A stretch of 64,000 nucleotides of DNA, from assembly GCF_017581925.1 (NCBI RefSeq), contig NZ_JAGEVG010000001.1, forward strand, positions 310,001 to 374,000. The letters are read 5' to 3'. Positions 60,172-64,000 of the stretch are shown here, piece after piece. Below the pieces are notes generated by a model. The model did no database searches, was not told where the DNA came from, and saw only the letters and a list, made by a program, of their open reading frames with translations. Origin of the DNA: Gelidibacter pelagius. GTDB taxonomy: Bacteria; Bacteroidota; Bacteroidia; Flavobacteriales; Flavobacteriaceae. A program made the translations under genes and the position numbers. The number at the start of each line of letters is the position of its first letter. Position 1 is the stretch's first letter.

Positions 60172-62169
60172 TTATTTATAACTTCTTTCTTTCACTTCAA
60201 TATTCTCGAATTCTAATTCCTCTTTATGAAGAATGGCATCTTTAGGTGCGCCTTTATATTCCCAAGCGGCAACATATTGGAATTCGGGACGCCTTAAAGC
60301 TTCCCCTTCTTCAGTTTGGAATTCTTCTCTAAAATGTCCTCCAGCAGATTCCTCTCTTTCAAGAGCATCCTTGGCAAAAAGCTCACCTAATTCTAAATAG
60401 TCAGCAACTCGCATTGCTTTGGCTAATTCTTCATTAAACTCGTGTTGGATTCCAGGAACTCTTACATCTTTCCAAAATTCTTCACGAAGCGCTGCAATTT
60501 CAACGATCGCTTCTCTTAAACCTTCGGCATTTCTGGCCATTCCGCATTTGTTCCACATGATCTTTCCAAGTTTTTTATGAAAATGATCAACAGAATGTGC
60601 TCCATTATTATTGATTAAGTGCTCCAAGCTATCGTTCACGTTTTTCTCAGCTTCATCAAATTCTGGCGTATTGGTTGGAATTTTACCAGTTCTGATATCC
60701 TGTGCCAGATAATCACCGATTGTGTAAGGCAGTACAAAATAACCATCCGCCAGGCCTTGCATCAATGCCGACGCGCCAAGACGGTTCGCACCGTGATCAG
60801 AGAAGTTAGCTTCTCCAATACAATATAATCCGGGAACATTGGTCATCAAGTTGTAATCTACCCAAAGACCACCCATGGTATAATGCACCGCTGGATAAAT
60901 CATCATTGGGGTTTCATACGGATTCTGATCTACAATTTTTTCGTACATCTGGAAGAGGTTACCATACTTTTCTCTGATCACTTCTTGACCAAATTTCTTG
61001 ACGACTTTAGGGTCGTTTTCATCAAAACCTTTAACGTGGGCACGTTCTTTTCCGTAACGTTCAATTGCGGAAGCGAAATCCAAAAACACCGCTTCACCAG
61101 TTCTATTGACACCGTAGCCCGCATCACAACGTTCCTTTGCAGCACGAGAGGCCACATCACGCGGCACCAAGTTTCCAAAGGCTGGATAACGACGCTCTAG
61201 ATAATAGTCTCTGTTTTCTGCAGGTATATCGGTAGGTTTTAATTTGCCTTCTCTAATGGCCAACACATCATCCATGTTTTTTGGTACCCAAATACGTCCG
61301 TCATTACGAAGTGATTCAGACATCAAAGTCAATTTGGATTGATGCTCGCCAGAAACAGGAATACAGGTTGGATGAATTTGAGTATAACATGGATTTGCAA
61401 AGAAAGCACCACGCTTGTGCGCTTTCCAGGCAGCAGTAACGTTACTTCCCATGGCGTTGGTGGACAAGAAGAAAACGTTTCCGTAGCCTCCAGTACCCAA
61501 AACAACAGCATGAGCCGAATGGCGCTCTACTTCTCCAGTCACTAAATTTCTTGCAATAATACCTCGCGCTTTTCCACCAACTACAACGACGTCTAGCATT
61601 TCATGACGATTGTACATGGTGATTTTCCCACGGCCTATTTGACGGTTCATGGCAGAGTAAGCACCCAATAATAGTTGTTGTCCTGTTTGACCTGCAGCGT
61701 AGAATGTTCTTGACACCAATACCCCGCCAAAAGAGCGATTATCTAATAATCCGCCGTATTCACGAGCAAAAGGAACCCCTTGAGCTACGCATTGGTCAAT
61801 GATATTTGCCGATACTTCTGCCAATCGATAAACGTTGGCTTCACGAGAACGGTAGTCGCCACCTTTTACGGTATCATAAAATAATCTGTAGGTCGAATCG
61901 CCATCACCTTGATAGTTTTTAGCGGCATTGATTCCTCCTTGTGCTGCAATAGAGTGCGCACGACGTGGCGAATCCTGAAAACAAAATGCTTTTACATTAT
62001 AACCTAATTCTGCCAAAGTCGCAGCAGCTGAACCACCAGCCAATCCAGTACCAACAACGATCACATCAATGTTACGCTTGTTAGCAGGGTTGACAAGGTT
62101 AATGTTATTTTTATAGTTAGTCCACTTATCAGCAAGTGGGCCTTCTGGTATTTTAGAATCTAAAGCCAT
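60172..62169 (-). CDS. sdhA: Succinate dehydrogenase/fumarate reductase flavoprotein subunit
   Basis: It oxidises succinate to fumarate (or the reverse) at a covalent FAD. The FAD motif is [20 protein letters not shown] near residue 34; the flavinylation histidine lies in [19 protein letters not shown]. Substrate-site segments include [29 protein letters not shown] and the second FAD region [17 protein letters not shown]. The 665-residue length is that of the Bacteroidetes/epsilonproteobacterial FrdA-type subunit. It lies between sdhC and sdhB on one message. Confidence 0.94.
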   Translation of the reverse strand: MALDSKIPEGPLADKWTNYKNNINLVNPANKRNIDVIVVGTGLAGGSAAATLAELGYNVKAFCFQDSPRRAHSIAAQGGINAAKNYQGDGDSTYRLFYDTVKGGDYRSREANVYRLAEVSANIIDQCVAQGVPFAREYGGLLDNRSFGGVLVSRTFYAAGQTGQQLLLGAYSAMNRQIGRGKITMYNRHEMLDVVVVGGKARGIIARNLVTGEVERHSAHAVVLGTGGYGNVFFLSTNAMGSNVTAAWKAHKRGAFFANPCYTQIHPTCIPVSGEHQSKLTLMSESLRNDGRIWVPKNMDDVLAIREGKLKPTDIPAENRDYYLERRYPAFGNLVPRDVASRAAKERCDAGYGVNRTGEAVFLDFASAIERYGKERAHVKGFDENDPKVVKKFGQEVIREKYGNLFQMYEKIVDQNPYETPMMIYPAVHYTMGGLWVDYNLMTNVPGLYCIGEANFSDHGANRLGASALMQGLADGYFVLPYTIGDYLAQDIRTGKIPTNTPEFDEAEKNVNDSLEHLINNNGAHSVDHFHKKLGKIMWNKCGMARNAEGLREAIVEIAALREEFWKDVRVPGIQHEFNEELAKAMRVADYLELGELFAKDALEREESAGGHFREEFQTEEGEALRRPEFQYVAAWEYKGAPKDAILHKEELEFENIEVKERSYK

Positions 62170-62181
62170 ATTAGATATTTT

Positions 62182-62853
62182 TTAGTTGAAGTGATGATAG
62201 AGAGCGATGAAAATAAACCCTAATGGGATGATAATGGCATAAGCCTTTCCAAATCCTCTTAATCCTCTTGTATATTTATTATTTGCGCCCACCGACTGAA
62301 ATGCCGAACTGAACCCATGTAATAAGTGCAATGCTAAAAACACAAACGCCAAACAATAAAGCGCTACGCGCCATACGTCTACAAATTTGTGCTGTAAGTG
62401 GTCAAAATAGCGATACTCACCATTTGCAAGCAATCCTGACATGTCGCCATCAATGAATTTGATTTGAATTTCTGGAAACCAAAAATCGTAAAAATGAAGT
62501 CCCAAGAACAATAGAATCACTGCTCCTGTGTAAATCATGTTTCTGCTCATCCACGTAGAATTGGCATTGCCATTATATTTGACATACCCAATGCTTCTTG
62601 CGTTTCTGTTTCTTATTTCCAGTACCATGCCCATTGCAAAGTGAAAAAGCACACCCAGAATTAAAATAGGTTGCGCAATATATTGCACTACCCAATTCGT
62701 TCCCATAAAGTGAGATACGTCGTTAAAAACGTCTGCACTGAACACTGAAAGCATATTAATTGCAAAATGTTGTACTAAGAAAATCATAAGGAAGAATGCC
62801 GAAAGCGCCATGGCAAACTTTCTTCCAACTGAAGAATTAAAAATTCCGCCCAT
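62182..62853 (-). CDS. sdhC: Succinate dehydrogenase cytochrome b subunit
   Basis: The membrane anchor of a type B succinate:quinone oxidoreductase. The 223-residue protein has five hydrophobic helices and histidines that would ligate two b haems (HFAINMLSVFS, FHFAMGMVLEIR, LGLHFYDFW, LALHLLHGFSSAF). This single large subunit replaces separate SdhC and SdhD. It is the first gene of the sdhCAB operon, with a good promoter at 62879-62909. Confidence 0.92.
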   Translation of the reverse strand: MGGIFNSSVGRKFAMALSAFFLMIFLVQHFAINMLSVFSADVFNDVSHFMGTNWVVQYIAQPILILGVLFHFAMGMVLEIRNRNARSIGYVKYNGNANSTWMSRNMIYTGAVILLFLGLHFYDFWFPEIQIKFIDGDMSGLLANGEYRYFDHLQHKFVDVWRVALYCLAFVFLALHLLHGFSSAFQSVGANNKYTRGLRGFGKAYAIIIPLGFIFIALYHHFN

Positions 62854-62878
62854 ATTTTGTAGTTAGTTTAATGTGATA

Positions 62879-62909
62879 CAAAGATACGTTTCAAACGATT
62901 GAATGCCAA
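62879..62909 (-). promoter_or_regulatory. Promoter of sdhCAB
   Basis: On the minus strand TTG (62907-62909), 20 bases, then TATCTTTG (62879-62886), both matching the Bacteroidetes promoter pattern, about 26 bases before the sdhC start. Confidence 0.75.
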
Positions 62910-63127
62910 GAAATAGATTTAATTATACTTATTTGGAATGAGTTTAATTAAAGAAAGGAATCCACCTGTTTTGAAAATGGACCGAAGCCTTGAATCCATT
63001 TGGTTTGTTGATCTAAAAATAAACATAATCAAAATGCCTGCAAAATATGGGGTTAAAAGTTTCATAAAAGAAGGTAAGATTTTTTTAACAACGGTCAAAT
63101 CTGTAATTTTGAAAAAACGATTATCCC

Positions 63128-64000
63128 ATGAAATACGACAGAATAGATTCCAAACTTTTTATAAAAAACCGAAAAAACTTTATGGCTCAGATGACGCCAA
63201 GTAGTTTGGCGGTTTTTAATTCCAATGATATTTATCCAATCAGTGCAGATAGCACCATGCCATTTCAGCAACACCGCGATATTTTTTATTTAAGTGGTGT
63301 GGATCAAGAAGAAAGCATTTTAGTGCTTTTTCCTGATTGTCCGAAAGAAAAGCACCGCGAAATTTTATTCTTGAAAGAAACCAACGATCATATTGCCGTT
63401 TGGGAAGGGGAGAAATTGACTAAGGATGCGGCCTTTCAAACCTCAGGTGTTAAAACCGTTTATTGGTTGCAGGACATGGAAAAAATCATGTTTGAATTGA
63501 TGACGCAATGTGATACCGTATATATTAATACTAATGAACATTATCGGGCCAGTGTAGAAACGGAAACACGAGAAGACCGTTATACGAAATGGTTAAAGGA
63601 AAAATATCCGGCACATTCTGTAGCCAAGAGCAATCCTATTTTACAGCGTTTACGTTCTGTAAAAGATCCAATTGAGCTTGATCTCATGCAAAACGCTTGT
63701 GACATTACTGAAAAAGGCTTTAGGCGACTCTTAAGTTTCGTTAAACCAGATGCTTGGGAATATGAGATTGAAGCGGAATTGATGCATGAGTTTTACGCAA
63801 CCGTTCCAAAGGATTTGCTTACACGCCGATTATTGCATCCGGGAATAATGCGAATGTGCTACATTACGTGGTGAATAATCAGCAATGTAAGGCCGGCGAT
63901 TTGATTTTATTGGATGTTGGTGCAGAGTATGCCAATTATGCAAGTGATATGACACGAACCATTCCAGTATCTGGGAAATTCTCGAAGCGTCAAAAAGAGG
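63128..64000 (+). CDS. pepP: Xaa-Pro aminopeptidase, partial and frameshifted
   Basis: An M24B metallopeptidase that removes N-terminal residues before proline. The first frame gives an N-terminal creatinase-like domain (MKYDRIDSKLFIKNRKNFMA, NSNDIYPISADSTMPFQQH, IFYLSGVDQEESI) to KPDAWEYEIEAELMHEF, then stops at 63872-63874. The correct continuation is in another frame from 63796: RNRSKGFAYTPIIASGNNAN, VLHYVVNNQQCKAGDLILLD, VGAEYANYASDMTRTIPVSG, including the first metal-binding aspartates. Restoring one T in the TTTT run at 63791-63794 would give a continuous EFLRNRSKGFAY. The gene is either a recent pseudogene or the site of a sequencing error, and runs past the window end. Confidence 0.82.

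Overview
The window is a gene-dense, AT-rich stretch of a Bacteroidetes chromosome, almost certainly from the family Flavobacteriaceae. The evidence is as follows. Promoters match the Bacteroidetes type (TTG, about 19-22 bp, TAnnTTTG) and Shine-Dalgarno sequences are scarce. Several proteins are typical of the group: an OmpA with thrombospondin type-3 repeats, an IPExxxVDY-family protein, a DUF4199 protein, a viroplasmin-type RNase H, a ~630-residue PurF and L21 with a long C-terminal extension. The gene run purN / acpP-fabF-rnc-IPExxxVDY-pyk also fits. Genus cannot be decided from the sequence. Almost everything is housekeeping chromosome; there is no prophage, integron, CRISPR array or insertion sequence.

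Layout. 0.1-4.2 kb: accC, a FAD oxidoreductase behind a 7-bp tandem repeat, mtgA and a GreA/GreB-C-terminal-like protein. 4.3-11 kb (minus strand): ABC ATPase, prolyl oligopeptidase, asd, mscL, alr-tdk. 11-20.9 kb (plus strand): an unknown protein with rsmI, a disulfide-oxidoreductase-like flavoprotein, a uracil-DNA glycosylase-like protein, aspA, an OsmC protein, recJ, an MFS exporter. 20.9-24.4 kb: lpxH-like, queD-like, a 2OG-Fe(II) oxygenase, a 32-residue membrane protein, a GNAT protein and tRNA-Ala(GGC). 24.5-33.2 kb (minus strand): AddB-like and AddA-like helicase/nucleases separated by ompA and kbl. 33.4-38.6 kb: sodA, an intergenic region with two copies of a structured element, purF, a PfkB kinase and an AAA ATPase. 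38.6-39.6 kb: decayed toxin-antitoxin remnants. 39.6-45.5 kb: RNase H, purN, acpP, fabF, rnc, an IPExxxVDY protein, pyk. 45.7-53.2 kb: lipoproteins, dinB, an NAD(P)-binding protein, a CYTH phosphatase, a YciI-like lipoprotein, a Cys-rich HMA protein and a pair of M16 peptidase subunits. 53.4-64 kb: DUF4199, a two-domain ABC ATPase, rplU-rpmA, a MutS-like membrane protein, an M28 peptidase, sdhCAB, and the start of a frameshifted Xaa-Pro aminopeptidase gene running off the edge.

Functional links: acpP, fabF and accC serve fatty-acid synthesis; purF and purN serve purine synthesis; sdhCAB and pyk serve central carbon and energy metabolism; AddAB-like proteins, RecJ, DinB, the UDG-like protein and the MutS-like protein handle DNA; mtgA, alr, asd and the LpxH-like protein contribute to the envelope.

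The most interesting signal is between sodA and purF. Two copies of a ~70-nt element lie on the minus strand, 259 bp apart. Their cores are 47/48 identical, yet their terminator stems differ by paired, base-pair-preserving changes. The first copy has a good Bacteroidetes promoter at the right distance. This looks like a small non-coding RNA gene present twice. Secondary points are the decaying toxin-antitoxin genes, several dispersed palindromic repeat families, a likely one-base frameshift in pepP, and several proteins that lack expected catalytic or metal-binding residues.
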